From Fibrella rubiginis (lineage in GTDB: Bacteria > Bacteroidota > Bacteroidia > Cytophagales > Spirosomataceae): a stretch of DNA of 64,000 bases. Shown here piece by piece: positions 27,023 to 36,742 of the stretch. Under the pieces are notes generated by a model. That model made no database searches. It had not been told where the DNA came from and worked only from the letters and a program-made list of their open reading frames with translations. The stretch's first letter is position 1. Each line of letters starts with the position of its first letter. Both the position numbers and the translations under genes were made by a program. Where the stretch lies: NCBI RefSeq assembly GCF_017353185.1, contig NZ_JAFMYV010000002.1:62001-126000 (forward strand), in the 5' to 3' direction.

Positions 27023-27799
27023 CTAAAACTGCAGGATAAAGTGCTGTTCGGGTTGTTCGCGGCGGAAGAAAACCAGGCCTACGCCAAACAGGTCTATGGT
27101 GACGCGGGTGGCGGGGTGGGCCTGAATGGCCGCCCAGGCCCGTTCCATGTCGGCCGACCAGTGGATGTCGTCGAAGACAAACAGGGAATCGTTGTGCGCT
27201 TTGGTCAACGCGGTTTCGAAGTAGGCGAGGGTGGGTTCGTAGCGATGGTTGGCGTCGAAAAAGACCAGATCAAGCGAGGTTAAATTGACTAAGCGGCTGG
27301 CTAATGTCTGGTCTAAATTGCCCTCCACAATCTCGACCGGCGGGCAGTGGAGCTGCGTCAGGTGCTGCCGGGCCAGGCTGGCGATGCTGGGGCACCCCTC
27401 AAAGGAGATCAGTTGGCCCCCCGTTTCGGCTACGGCCTGCGCCAGGTAGGCGGTGGTCAGGCCCAGCGACGTGCCGAGTTCCAGCACGGTTCTGGCCTGC
27501 ATGTGCCGCACCAGTCGGTACAGCAATTGGGCGTAACGGGGAGATTTCTGCGCCGCGCGCGCTATGTCGGCTACCGAACGTACCGTGCCGTTGCGGGTAC
27601 GCGAGCCGGCACCATAGTCCGTAACCTGTATTGTTTCGGATGAACGGTACAGGGCTTTGCGCAAGGCTTCAATCTGAGCCGTGGCGGCCGGCTTGGCGCG
27701 ACTACGGATGGCCTGTGTATAGAGTGAATAGACGAACGGCGAGTGCAGGGCGTGTTCGTCGCGGGCTTGCCAGAGATGGCGGAGATACGCAGCGATCAA
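27023..27799 (-). CDS. Class I SAM-dependent methyltransferase (O-methyltransferase-like)
   Basis: A 258-aa methyltransferase of the Methyltransf_24/O-MT type. Motif I is VLELGTSLGLTTAYLA (about 114-129), followed by the acidic ribose-binding FEGCPS, then DLVFFDANHRYEP and DSLFVFDDIHWSAD, which give the metal/acidic loops. No signal peptide. It lies 3 bp downstream of apaG on the same strand, so the two are likely co-transcribed. The acceptor is unknown. A short uncharacterised helical domain precedes the Rossmann core. Confidence 0.85.
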   Translation of the reverse strand: MIAAYLRHLWQARDEHALHSPFVYSLYTQAIRSRAKPAATAQIEALRKALYRSSETIQVTDYGAGSRTRNGTVRSVADIARAAQKSPRYAQLLYRLVRHMQARTVLELGTSLGLTTAYLAQAVAETGGQLISFEGCPSIASLARQHLTQLHCPPVEIVEGNLDQTLASRLVNLTSLDLVFFDANHRYEPTLAYFETALTKAHNDSLFVFDDIHWSADMERAWAAIQAHPATRVTIDLFGVGLVFFRREQPEQHFILQF

Positions 27800-27802
27800 G
27801 TA

Positions 27803-28189
27803 CTAATTCAACTGAAAAGGCACCACCATCGTGAATTCGGGCACCTGAATACGAAATTGTTTGCCGTCGATCAACCGCTCGACGAGATAGGTGCCTACCA
27901 TCTTGCCCATGCTGGCGTGGAGGTTACAGCCCGACACATACTCGTGGCGTTCGCCGGGTTCGAGCACGGGTTGCAGGCCCACTACGCCTTCGCCCTCGGT
28001 TTCGCGTACCAGGCCGTTGGCGTCATGGATAAACCAGTGGCGGCGCAGAATCTGAATCGTATGTTCACCCACATTTTCAATGGCAATGCGGTACGTAAAT
28101 ACATAATGTGCCTGCATCGGACTGGAATAGTCGTGCTGGTATTCTGTCTTTACACTCACCTTTACGCCCTCTGTGACAGCCGTGATCAT
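27803..28189 (-). CDS. apaG: ApaG domain protein
   Basis: A 128-aa ApaG protein. Start at ATG 28189 (MITAVTEGVKVSVKTEYQ) gives the usual length; a 10-codon upstream extension is rejected. The FnIII-like beta sandwich is recognised by HYVFTYRIAIENVG, LLRRHW-type strand (ILRRHWFIHDANG), the GEGVVGLQPVLEPGE motif and the GTY strand. ApaG is linked to metal/dinucleotide stress phenotypes in bacteria, but its biochemical role is not settled. It starts the apaG-methyltransferase pair. Confidence 0.95.
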   Translation of the reverse strand: MITAVTEGVKVSVKTEYQHDYSSPMQAHYVFTYRIAIENVGEHTIQILRRHWFIHDANGLVRETEGEGVVGLQPVLEPGERHEYVSGCNLHASMGKMVGTYLVERLIDGKQFRIQVPEFTMVVPFQLN

Positions 28190-28355
28190 GTTAATGAATC
28201 GATTTTGACAACCTTGCAACGTAAAATAGGTTGATAAGATTGGTATTCCAATCGGGACACCGCCAACTTTTTTTCCTGACGAAAGTCAACCACTAACACC
28301 CAACTACATACGGAGAAAGCCGCTTTGCCGGTTTTCCTCTCCGGCCCCTCGTATT

Positions 28356-29021
28356 ATGAACGTCATCATCGCCGATTCCTGGAAACCCTATCTTCAAGCT
28401 GAGTTCGACAAACCTTATTTCCCGAAACTGGCCGAATTTCTTCGGCAGGAATATACCACACAACGTGTATTTCCGCCGGGCAAATTAATTTTCAATGCGT
28501 TTGATAAATGCTCGTTCGATGAGGCGCGGGTAGTGATTCTGGGGCAGGACCCCTATCACGGTGAGGGGCAGGCCAACGGGCTGGCTTTTTCGGTAGCGGA
28601 GGGCATTACCAAACCACCGTCGCTGATTAATATATTTAAAGAGATTCAGGATGATCTGGGCAAGCCCGTTCCGAAGTCGGGCAACCTGGAGCGCTGGGCC
28701 GAACAGGGCGTGATGCTGCTTAACTCAACGCTTACAGTGCGTGCCGGTCAGGCCGGGTCACACCAGGGCAAGGGCTGGGAAACCTTCACCGACGCGGTGA
28801 TCAAATTGATCTCGGAACGGAAAGAAAACGTTGTTTTCATGCTTTGGGGGGCCTATGCCCAAAAGAAGGGAGCCGTCATTGACGAATCGAAGCACCTGGT
28901 GTTGAAAGCCAAACACCCCTCACCCATGGCAGCACAGTGGGGCGGCTGGTTTGGCAACAAGCATTTTAGCCAGGCCAACGACTACCTCACCAGCAAGGGT
29001 TTACAACCCATTGAGTGGTAA
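28356..29021 (+). CDS. ung: Uracil-DNA glycosylase
   Basis: A 221-aa family 1 uracil-DNA glycosylase that removes uracil from DNA to start base-excision repair. The catalytic water-activating loop GQDPYH is at 63-68 (Asp65) and the Leu-loop HPSP at 187-190 (His187) followed by GGWFGNKHF. NEVVFMLWG-type strand is present as NVVFMLWG. Length is standard. It is monocistronic, closed by a perfect terminator at 29034-29082. Confidence 0.97.
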   Translation: MNVIIADSWKPYLQAEFDKPYFPKLAEFLRQEYTTQRVFPPGKLIFNAFDKCSFDEARVVILGQDPYHGEGQANGLAFSVAEGITKPPSLINIFKEIQDDLGKPVPKSGNLERWAEQGVMLLNSTLTVRAGQAGSHQGKGWETFTDAVIKLISERKENVVFMLWGAYAQKKGAVIDESKHLVLKAKHPSPMAAQWGGWFGNKHFSQANDYLTSKGLQPIEW

Positions 29022-29033
29022 AAATAAATCCAT

Positions 29034-29082
29034 TAACTCATAAAAAAAGAGCCGTATGGTACGGCTCTTTTTTTATGAGTTA
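29034..29082 (+). terminator. Intrinsic terminator after ung
   Basis: Perfect 23-bp stem (29034-29056 with 29060-29082) around a 3-nt loop. The stem includes a GAGCCGTA core flanked by A-run and T-run, so it could stop transcription from either side. Confidence 0.93.
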
Positions 29083-29271
29083 AAATGCTTACTATAAAAA
29101 TTGAATATCAATAAAATACTTAAGTGTTATTAGTCATAATTTTTATTTTTCCAACAGTTCATAGGTAATAAATAGACCGTTATGTACTTTCGTGCCCTCA
29201 AAAAATTTTAATTCGTTTTTAAGTCTAATGACCAGTCGTTTGAACGCTTCAGACAAACAAAAACCAAACAA

Positions 29272-32200
29272 ATGTTTATGAGAAAATCATATTTACAAAG
29301 CTTTGTAACACTCCACGGTGTGCTGCTCTGTTGGCTGCTCTCGGTGGCTGTTGCACAAGCGCAACGCGTTACCGGTCGGGTAACCTCACAGGAAGATGGC
29401 TCGGCCCTGCCGGGCGTAAGTGTGGTGGTGAAAGGCTCACAGCGCGGTACCACCACCGATGCCACGGGTAATTACAGCCTTGAAACAAACGGCGGTCAGG
29501 TGCTGCTGTTCAGCTTCATCGGCTATGGCTCGCGCGAAATCATCGTGGGCAATCAGAGCATCATCGACGTGACGCTTACGTCTGACCAGCGGGTACTGAA
29601 TGAGGTGGTCGTAATTGGCTACGGTTCAACCAACCGGGCGCGCACCACGTCGTCGATTTCGACGGTGAACGGAGCGGCTATTTCGCAGCTGGTAACGCCC
29701 AGCTTCGACCAGCAGCTGGCAGGTCGGGCCGCCGGTGTGCAGGTGACGGTGCCGTCGGGAATTTTGGGTCAGGCGCCGCGCATTCGTATTCGCGGTACCA
29801 ACTCGATCACGTCGGGAGCCTCGCCGCTGGTGGTGGTCGATGGAGTACCCATCAACACGGGTAACCAAAGCGGGGTGACAAACACCAACCCGCTGGCCGA
29901 CATCAACCCGCAGGATATTGAAACGTATGACGTGCTAAAAGACGGTGCGGCCACGGCTATTTACGGTTCACGGGCGGCCAACGGCGTGATCCTGATTACA
30001 ACCAAAAAAGGCCGTCAGGGTGCCGTACGGGTTAATTTGAACGTAACGGGCGGCATCACCAACCCCAGCTCACGGTTCAATCTGCTCAACCCGGCGCAGT
30101 TTGTGGAGATTCAGAATGAGAAGATTCTCAACGCCGACCCAACCGCGCAACCACAGGCTGTGCTGGGCGACGTAACCACTAACTGGCAGGACTATATCTT
30201 CCGCACGGGGTCTTCGCAGGACTATAACCTGAACGTGTCGGGTGCCAACGAAAAGAGCCGGTACTATTTCTCGCTGGGCTTCAATAACATCGTCGGGTCA
30301 ATTAAACCCAACGAGCAGCGCCGGTATTCGTTTACTACCAACTTCGACCACACGATGAACAAGTTTCTGCAGGTGGGCGCGAAAGTGCAGGTAGCACAAA
30401 CGAGCAACAACGGCCTCAATACAGGTACTAACGCCCTGTCGGGTAACGTATCAGCGGCGGCGCGGTTGTTCCCCAATACACCCATTTTCGACGCCAACAA
30501 CCCAACGGGCTACAATATCTCGTCGGACGGGGCGGTGCTGGGTCGCGGGCCAAACCTGCGGAACATCGACAACAACTACACGAACATTGCCTTTGCGATT
30601 GATAACAACCTGTTCCGGGCCACAACCAACCGTATTCTGGCCAACGCCTTTGCGCAGGTGAATATCACCGACTGGCTGAACATCCGGTCGCAGATTGGTA
30701 CAGACTACACCAACCTGCGCGATTTTCTGTCGTATGACCCTCGTCACGGCGATGGTCGTGGGTCAAACGGTATCATCAGCCAGACCTCGCGTGAGGTGGC
30801 CCGCTGGAACTGGCAGAACGTGTTGACCTTGAACCGCGACTTTGGGCAGCACAACATCTTGCTGACCCTGGGTAACGAGTACCAGAAGACAAACTACGCC
30901 TCATTTACGGCCGGTGGCAGCAATTTCTCGGATCGTTTCTTCCTGACCAACGGGCTGATCTCTGGTTCGTATTCTACCCAGACCTCGAGCGGTAGCTTCA
31001 CACCGGAAGGCTTCGATTCGTACTTCGCGCGGTTGCTGTATTCGTATAACGACAAGTACCTGGCCAGCTTCAGCATCCGGAATGATGGTATTTCGTCATT
31101 ACCCATTGCCAACCGTCGCGGTACGTTTATGGGTGGCTCACTGGGCTACCGGCTTTCGCAGGAAGATTTCTACAAGCGGTCTGGCGTAGGCCGGACGTTG
31201 AACGACCTGAAATTCCGGGTTAGCCTGGCGCAGGTAGGTAACGTCGATATCGGCTCATTCCCCTACGTAGGTACGTTCGGTGCGTCGCAGTACGCCAGCC
31301 AGAACGGTATCGGCTACGTGCAGGCGGGTAACCCCGATCTGCGGTGGGAGTCGTCGACGAAGTTTGGCGCGGGTATCGATTTTGGTTTGCTCAACAACCA
31401 GATCACGGGTAGCGTTGATTATTTCAACAACGCCATCGACGGCCTGATTCTGGCGGCCCCCACGGCCCCGTCGCTGGGTATTCCCAACAACTCGATCAGC
31501 CGGAACGTAGGGTCGATGTATAACCGCGGTTATGAGCTGTCGCTGAACATTGCAGCCATCAACAAAGACAATTTCCGCTGGAATGTGGGCCTGAACTTCT
31601 CGACGATTCAAAACCGGATTACGGGCCTGAACAAAGACCAGAATGGAGTAGATCAGCCCATCAACTTCACGTACACCATCAACCGTGTGGGTAGCCCCAT
31701 CAGTGCTATCTATGGCTACCAGTATGCCGGGGTGAACCCCAACAATGGTAATGCACTGTACGTGAAAGGAAATGGCCAGCTGGTACAACGCAATGCCTCG
31801 GGTGCCTATTCGTTCTACGACGTTGCAGCACCGGGTAATTTCAGTGCGGTGGCCGGGGCAGCCCTCAGCTCGCAGGACGTTTCGACGCTCGATGCCAACG
31901 GTAATATCATCGGCGACCGTCGGATTCTGGGCAATACCAACCCCACCTATTTTGGCGGTATCACCAACTCATTTACCTACAAAGGTTTTGATCTTGAGGT
32001 GTTTATCCGGTATTCGGGTGGCAACAAGATCATGAACGTGACGCGTCAGGAGACCCTGCTCAACCAGGATTTCAACAACAACGGTACCGAGATCCTGAGC
32101 CGCTGGCGGAAGGAGGGCGACATCACAACGGTGCCCCGCATGGTGCTCAACGCGGGCAACGTGATCAACTTCACCGGGCAGGCTATCAGCCGGTTTGTGG

Positions 32201-32454
32201 AGTCGGGTGATTTCGTGCGCATCCAGAACATCTCGCTGGGCTACAACCTGCCCAAGAGCCTGTTTGGTACGGGGCAGTACATACGTAGCGTGCGGGTGTT
32301 TGCCCAGATGCAGAATGCGTTTACGTTCACCAAGTACACGGGTCTCGATCCCGAGCTGAACGCCAACGGTGATACCAACAGCCAATTCGGGATCGACTTC
32401 AACACGAACCCACAGATTCGGTTCGTCAACTTCGGCGCGAACATCGGTTTTTAA
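29272..32454 (+). CDS. SusC/RagA-type TonB-dependent outer membrane transporter
   Basis: A 1060-aa SusC-like protein (an ATG six bases downstream at 29278 is an equally good start). Signal peptide, then a carboxypeptidase-regulatory-like domain (about 33-115, GRVTSQEDGSALPGVSVVVKG), a TonB box/plug (about 115-250, with the family signature IRIRGTNSITSGASPLVVVDG and YGSRAANGVILITTKKG) and a large barrel. With the SusD partner 133 bp downstream it forms a pedal-bin type glycan or peptide importer. No glycoside hydrolase or regulator sits next to it, so the substrate is open. Confidence 0.97.
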   Translation: MFMRKSYLQSFVTLHGVLLCWLLSVAVAQAQRVTGRVTSQEDGSALPGVSVVVKGSQRGTTTDATGNYSLETNGGQVLLFSFIGYGSREIIVGNQSIIDVTLTSDQRVLNEVVVIGYGSTNRARTTSSISTVNGAAISQLVTPSFDQQLAGRAAGVQVTVPSGILGQAPRIRIRGTNSITSGASPLVVVDGVPINTGNQSGVTNTNPLADINPQDIETYDVLKDGAATAIYGSRAANGVILITTKKGRQGAVRVNLNVTGGITNPSSRFNLLNPAQFVEIQNEKILNADPTAQPQAVLGDVTTNWQDYIFRTGSSQDYNLNVSGANEKSRYYFSLGFNNIVGSIKPNEQRRYSFTTNFDHTMNKFLQVGAKVQVAQTSNNGLNTGTNALSGNVSAAARLFPNTPIFDANNPTGYNISSDGAVLGRGPNLRNIDNNYTNIAFAIDNNLFRATTNRILANAFAQVNITDWLNIRSQIGTDYTNLRDFLSYDPRHGDGRGSNGIISQTSREVARWNWQNVLTLNRDFGQHNILLTLGNEYQKTNYASFTAGGSNFSDRFFLTNGLISGSYSTQTSSGSFTPEGFDSYFARLLYSYNDKYLASFSIRNDGISSLPIANRRGTFMGGSLGYRLSQEDFYKRSGVGRTLNDLKFRVSLAQVGNVDIGSFPYVGTFGASQYASQNGIGYVQAGNPDLRWESSTKFGAGIDFGLLNNQITGSVDYFNNAIDGLILAAPTAPSLGIPNNSISRNVGSMYNRGYELSLNIAAINKDNFRWNVGLNFSTIQNRITGLNKDQNGVDQPINFTYTINRVGSPISAIYGYQYAGVNPNNGNALYVKGNGQLVQRNASGAYSFYDVAAPGNFSAVAGAALSSQDVSTLDANGNIIGDRRILGNTNPTYFGGITNSFTYKGFDLEVFIRYSGGNKIMNVTRQETLLNQDFNNNGTEILSRWRKEGDITTVPRMVLNAGNVINFTGQAISRFVESGDFVRIQNISLGYNLPKSLFGTGQYIRSVRVFAQMQNAFTFTKYTGLDPELNANGDTNSQFGIDFNTNPQIRFVNFGANIGF

Positions 32455-32470
32455 CCTTTAACAGACGACA

Positions 32471-32568
32471 CTGGATACGGGATAATGGCTGTTGGATGCT
32501 GGACTACTGCCCAAAGAGTTGTTTTGGGTCTAACGTCTACTGTCCAACATCTACTATCCGGTATCCAG
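32471..32568. repeat. Heptad hairpin element G between susC and susD
   Basis: Imperfect inverted repeat. The left side runs in 7-mers GGATACG, GGATAAT, GGCTGTT, GGATGCT, GGACTAC; the right side in 7-mers GTCTAAC, GTCTACT, GTCCAAC, ATCTACT, ATCCGGT, ATCCAGC. The arms pair through CTGGATAC, GGATA and TGTTGGA. It lies inside the susC-susD pair, where a stem could adjust relative expression of the two. Confidence 0.75.
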
Positions 32569-32587
32569 CCTCTAACTACCAAGACAT

Positions 32588-34195
32588 ATGATTCGCAATT
32601 CACATAAATACATGCTGTTGAGCCTGGGTTTGTGGTTGGGTTCGTGCCAGGTTAACGACCTGCAACCCCAAACTGCCCTGTCGGAAACAACGGCTTTTCA
32701 AACCCCTGAGCGGCTGGAACTAACCGTGGCCGGGGTCTATGACGGTGCCCAGTCGGGCTTCTACAACGGTAGCCTGACAACGGGCGTGGTGCGGGGCTAT
32801 CCCTTCGGCGCGGCGCATCTGGAGCAGGGCGACATGCGGGGTGAAGACATGGTCAGCGTGCAGGCGTTCTATGCCGTCACCTACCGGAGCACCTACGATG
32901 CTTCTTCGCCCAACAACGGCTTCTTCTGGCAGACGACCTACGCCATGATCAACCGCGCCAACGTGGTGCTGGCCGGTCTGGAAACGGCCAAGCCGACGGC
33001 TGCGCTGACGCAGGCGCAAATTGATGCTTACAAAGGCGAAATGCGTTTTCTGCGCGCCCTGGGGCATCATTACCTGCTGGTATTTTTTGCCCGTCCCTTT
33101 GGTGATAACCCCACCGCTGCCAACGGTGGTATTCCGTACCGGACGCAGCCTGTTACGGGCGGCGCCACGGTGGATCAGGTGGTGCAACAGGGCCGCAACA
33201 CGGTATCTGAGTGCTACGATAAGCTGATCGAAGATCTGAATTACGCCGAGTCAGTATTGCCGGCTACCCGCACCAACAAGATCACGCGGGCCACGCAGGG
33301 TGCCGCTATTGCCCTGAAAATGCGGGTACGGTTGCACCAGAACAACTGGGCCGAGGTAATCAAGGAAGGCAACAAACTTGTTCCAGCAACGGGAGCGCTG
33401 ACCAGCCCCATTGGTGCTTACCAACTCACGGCCTCGCCCCTGGGTGCGTTTGGAGCCGGTAATAAGAACAATACGGAGTCGATCTTCTCGATTGAAAACA
33501 ACGACGTAGACAATGGAGGTGTCAACGGTGCTCCCGCGTCTATGTATAACGCGTCGGGCGTGGGTGGCCGGGGTATCATTGCCATCAGCCCCATCCTGTG
33601 GAATCAGCCGTTCTTCCCCGCTACGGATTTGCGGAAGTCGGCGGCGGCCGTAGCCTCTGACGCCCCATCGGCGGCAGGTCGCGGGGGCAATTTCAGCCGG
33701 AAATACGTCGACGTGGTAAACCGTTCAGACAATGCGCCCATCATTCGGTATGCCGAAGTGCTGCTGACGATGGCCGAGGCGCTGGCCCGGACAACACCCT
33801 CTGACCCGCGTGCGCTAACCCTGCTGAGTGCCGTGCGCAACCGCGCCAATACGGATGCGGCTAGCCAGTACACCGCCGCCAGCTTCGCTACCGGTACCGA
33901 TCTGGTGCGGGCGATCATCAACGAACGCCGCCCCGAATTCCTGGCCGAAGGCATGCGCTGGCTGGACATTCACCGGCTGTCGACAGATGCCACCTACCGG
34001 CAGGCAACGGGTATACCGGCAAAAGCGAACAACACCATTCTAAACTTCGCGCCGCTGTACACTAACAACCCGGCCACGACGTTCGCGCTGTTGCCTGCTA
34101 TTGCCTACACAGACCGGCTGTTTGTGTGGCCGCTGCCGCAGGAAGAAATCCTGAACAACCCCGTGCTGAGCAAGCAGCAGAATCCGGGTTATTAA
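32588..34195 (+). CDS. SusD/RagB-type substrate-binding lipoprotein
   Basis: A 535-aa SusD-family protein with lipobox Cys20 (LWLGSCQ). It shows the family N-terminus (LQPQTALSETTAFQTPERL), helical SusD-like repeats (EMRFLRALGHHYLLVFFARPFGD in pieces), and the C-terminal RagB segment (INERRPEFLAEGMRWLDIHR, then FVWPLPQEEILNNP). It caps the SusC barrel and binds substrate. Followed by a terminator at 34215. It is paired with the upstream SusC but separated by hairpin G. Confidence 0.96.
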   Translation: MIRNSHKYMLLSLGLWLGSCQVNDLQPQTALSETTAFQTPERLELTVAGVYDGAQSGFYNGSLTTGVVRGYPFGAAHLEQGDMRGEDMVSVQAFYAVTYRSTYDASSPNNGFFWQTTYAMINRANVVLAGLETAKPTAALTQAQIDAYKGEMRFLRALGHHYLLVFFARPFGDNPTAANGGIPYRTQPVTGGATVDQVVQQGRNTVSECYDKLIEDLNYAESVLPATRTNKITRATQGAAIALKMRVRLHQNNWAEVIKEGNKLVPATGALTSPIGAYQLTASPLGAFGAGNKNNTESIFSIENNDVDNGGVNGAPASMYNASGVGGRGIIAISPILWNQPFFPATDLRKSAAAVASDAPSAAGRGGNFSRKYVDVVNRSDNAPIIRYAEVLLTMAEALARTTPSDPRALTLLSAVRNRANTDAASQYTAASFATGTDLVRAIINERRPEFLAEGMRWLDIHRLSTDATYRQATGIPAKANNTILNFAPLYTNNPATTFALLPAIAYTDRLFVWPLPQEEILNNPVLSKQQNPGY

Positions 34196-34214
34196 GTAAA
34201 AGAAGTTTGTCTTG

Positions 34215-34248
34215 AAAAGGCTTCCTACATCTGTGGGGAGCCTTTTTT
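34215..34248 (+). terminator. Intrinsic terminator after susD
   Basis: Stem AAAAGGCTTCC (34215-34225) with GGGGAGCCTTTT (34235-34246), one mismatch, followed by TT. It is 19 bp after the susD stop. Confidence 0.85.
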
Positions 34249-34348
34249 GTGTTTGTTGTTGGCTATAGCCAACAACTTACCAATACCGCAAGAATCGGGT
34301 TGATCGCGGTGGGGGAAACGGCGACTTTTGAGGGTATCAACTAGCGCA

Positions 34349-35206
34349 ATGATGACTACGGCTTCCCCCTACACCTATGCCCAGATTGCCGAGGCTATCG
34401 AACACCTGGCGGCCAATTTCCAGCAACAGCCTTCGCTGACTGATCTGGCCGATCGGGCCAACCTCAGCGAGTACCATTTCCAGCGGCTGTTTACCGAATG
34501 GGCAGGGGTTAGCCCCAAGAAATTTGGCCAGTATCTTACCCTCGACTACGCCAAGAAACAACTCCGCGCGGGGCAGTCGCTGCTTCACACCGCTCAAGAT
34601 GCGGGCCTGTCGGGGACGGGGCGGCTGCATGATCTGTTTGTAACCATCGAGGGCGTCACGCCGGGACAGTACAAGCAGGCCGGGGCGGGTATGACGCTTA
34701 CCTACGGACAATTCGTGAGCCGGTTTGGACCGTATGTGCTGGGGGCTATCGACGGTAAAGTCGCGGTGCTCCAGTTTCTGTCTGAAACCGATTTACCCGA
34801 AGCCATCGTGCAACAGACCTGGCCCAACGCCACGCTTGTGCATGACCCTGCCGCCCTGCAACCTCTGGCCGATGCTGCGTTTGCCAACTCCTTAAACAGC
34901 TATAAGACAGGTAGCTTACCTACCATGTCGGTGATGATGCGCGGGTCGGCGTTTCAATTGAAAGTATGGGAGGCACTGCTGAACATACCGGAGGGTGCGC
35001 TGGTGAGTTACGACCAGATTGCCCAGGCCATTGGGCAGCCTTCGGCATCGCGGGCGGTGGGCACGGCCATTGGCCAAAACCCCATTGGCTACCTGATTCC
35101 GTGCCACCGGGTGATCAAAAAAACGGGTCTTTTTGGCGGCTACCGCTGGGGTGTGGCCCGCAAACAGGCTATGCTCGGTTGGGAAGCGGCTCAGTGTTTC
35201 GGGTAG
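34349..35206 (+). CDS. AraC-type HTH fused to O6-methylguanine-DNA methyltransferase
   Basis: A 285-aa protein from ATG 34349. The N-terminal AraC-like DNA-binding domain (about 10-110, LSEYHFQRLFTEWAGVSPKKF) is followed by a methyltransferase ribonuclease-like domain and the MGMT active site PCHR with acceptor Cys252. It removes O6-alkyl groups from guanine by suicide transfer. It lacks the N-terminal Cys4 phosphotriester domain of full Ada, so it may not be a methylation-triggered activator. The TTG 21 nt upstream is an alternative start. Confidence 0.92.
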   Translation: MMTTASPYTYAQIAEAIEHLAANFQQQPSLTDLADRANLSEYHFQRLFTEWAGVSPKKFGQYLTLDYAKKQLRAGQSLLHTAQDAGLSGTGRLHDLFVTIEGVTPGQYKQAGAGMTLTYGQFVSRFGPYVLGAIDGKVAVLQFLSETDLPEAIVQQTWPNATLVHDPAALQPLADAAFANSLNSYKTGSLPTMSVMMRGSAFQLKVWEALLNIPEGALVSYDQIAQAIGQPSASRAVGTAIGQNPIGYLIPCHRVIKKTGLFGGYRWGVARKQAMLGWEAAQCFG

Positions 35207-35229
35207 AAATAGTACCTTGCCAACTGCTT

Positions 35230-36678
35230 ATGAATACCCTGAAAAAAACCCTTTCGCTTGATCCCGACAATTGGAACGACCTGCGCGCCCTGGGCCACCG
35301 CATGGTCGACGATATGTTCGACTACCTGCAACAGATTGGCGAACAACCCGCCTGGAAAGCGCCCACCGACGACGTAAAGGCCCATTTGGCGCAGCCGCTA
35401 CCTCTTGAAGGCCAACCTGCCGAAGCCGTTTATGCCGAGTTTTTGCGGTACATCCTGCCCTACAACAACGGCAACATTCACCCCCGGTTTTTTTCGTGGG
35501 TACAAACCACCGGTACACCCCTGGGCATGCTGGCGTCGGGCATGACGCCCAATGTGACCATCGGCGACCACGCGGCCATGTACGTTGATAAGCAGGTAAT
35601 TGACTGGTGTAAAGCCCTGATGAATTTTCCCGAAAACGCCAGCGGTATGCTCGTCAGCGGGGCCACCATGGCAAACCTCACCAGCTTGCTTGTAGCACGC
35701 CATACGGCCGACCGTGACCGGATCAGACGGTATGGTGTACGCGGAACCGATCGACCGCTGGTGCTGTATGCGTCGGCCGAAACGCACAGCTGTGTTCAGA
35801 AAGCTGTCGAGGTAATGGGCCTGGGCAGCGAGGCCCTGCGCAAGGTGCCCGTAAACGCCAGTTACCAGCTGGATGATACGGCCCTGCAATCAATGATCGA
35901 AGCTGATTTGGCGGCGGGCCTACACCCGTTCTGCGTAGTGGGCAACGCCGGCACCGTCAACACCGGGGCCATTGACCCGCTCGATGCCATCGCCGACCTC
36001 TGCCAGCAGTACAACCTCTGGTTTCATGTCGACGGGGCGTTTGGTGCCCTGGCTAAACTCGTGCCTGCCTACGCCCATTCACTCGCGGCCATCGAACGGG
36101 CCGACAGCGTGGCATTCGATTTGCACAAGTGGCTGTCCATGCCGTATGAAGTGGGTTGCGCCCTCATCCGCAACGCCGACCTGCACCGCGACGCCTTTGC
36201 CATGACACCGACGTATCTGGCCCGGCATGAGCGTGGGCTGGCCGGTGGCCCCGATTCGCTCAGCAATTATGGCATCGAACTGTCGCGCGGGTTTAAGGCA
36301 CTGAAAGTCTGGATGAGCTTTAAGACGTTCGGTGTTGACCGACTCGGCGCGGTCATTGCCCAGAACATCGAGCAGGCGCAGTACCTGGCGCAACGAATCA
36401 ATGATGAACCGCAACTCGAACTGTTGGCTCCTGCGCCAATGAACATTGTCTGCTACCGGTTCAACCCCCGCGATGGCCGAGACACCGACGCGTTGAATGC
36501 GCTAAACAAGGAAATCCTGATGCGTCTTCACGAGCAAGGTATCGCTACTCCCTCATACACCTTGCTTGGTGGCCGGTACGCCATCCGCGTCGCGCACGTA
36601 AACCACCGCACCCAATTGGCCGACCTGGACATACTGGTGGAGGGTTCAATACGAATTGGAGGAGAACTTATCAGGTAA
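35230..36678 (+). CDS. PLP-dependent group II decarboxylase (aromatic-L-amino-acid type)
   Basis: A 482-aa fold-type I decarboxylase. PLP-binding Lys300 sits in FDLHKW, Asp268 in FHVDGAFG anchors the pyridine nitrogen, and His186 in ETHSC stacks on the ring. VSGATMANL and the aromatic-rich segment TPTYLARHERG are typical of this family. It likely decarboxylates an aromatic or diamino acid; glutamate is less likely. ATG 35230 begins 23 bp after the MGMT stop, suggesting an operon. Start chosen on homology; the frame extends further upstream without coding character. Confidence 0.88.
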   Translation: MNTLKKTLSLDPDNWNDLRALGHRMVDDMFDYLQQIGEQPAWKAPTDDVKAHLAQPLPLEGQPAEAVYAEFLRYILPYNNGNIHPRFFSWVQTTGTPLGMLASGMTPNVTIGDHAAMYVDKQVIDWCKALMNFPENASGMLVSGATMANLTSLLVARHTADRDRIRRYGVRGTDRPLVLYASAETHSCVQKAVEVMGLGSEALRKVPVNASYQLDDTALQSMIEADLAAGLHPFCVVGNAGTVNTGAIDPLDAIADLCQQYNLWFHVDGAFGALAKLVPAYAHSLAAIERADSVAFDLHKWLSMPYEVGCALIRNADLHRDAFAMTPTYLARHERGLAGGPDSLSNYGIELSRGFKALKVWMSFKTFGVDRLGAVIAQNIEQAQYLAQRINDEPQLELLAPAPMNIVCYRFNPRDGRDTDALNALNKEILMRLHEQGIATPSYTLLGGRYAIRVAHVNHRTQLADLDILVEGSIRIGGELIR

Positions 36679-36680
36679 CC

Positions 36681-36732
36681 GTTAGTCATAAAAAGATCCT
36701 CAGTTTACGCTGAGGGTCTTTTTATGACTAAC
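36681..36732. terminator. Bidirectional terminator, decarboxylase / recR
   Basis: A 23-bp stem with one mismatch (36681-36703 with 36710-36732) and a 6-nt loop. It carries A-run and T-run on opposite sides and lies between two converging genes (stops at 36678 and 36743), so it can end both transcripts. Confidence 0.9.
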
Positions 36733-36742
36733 TGGACGGCCG

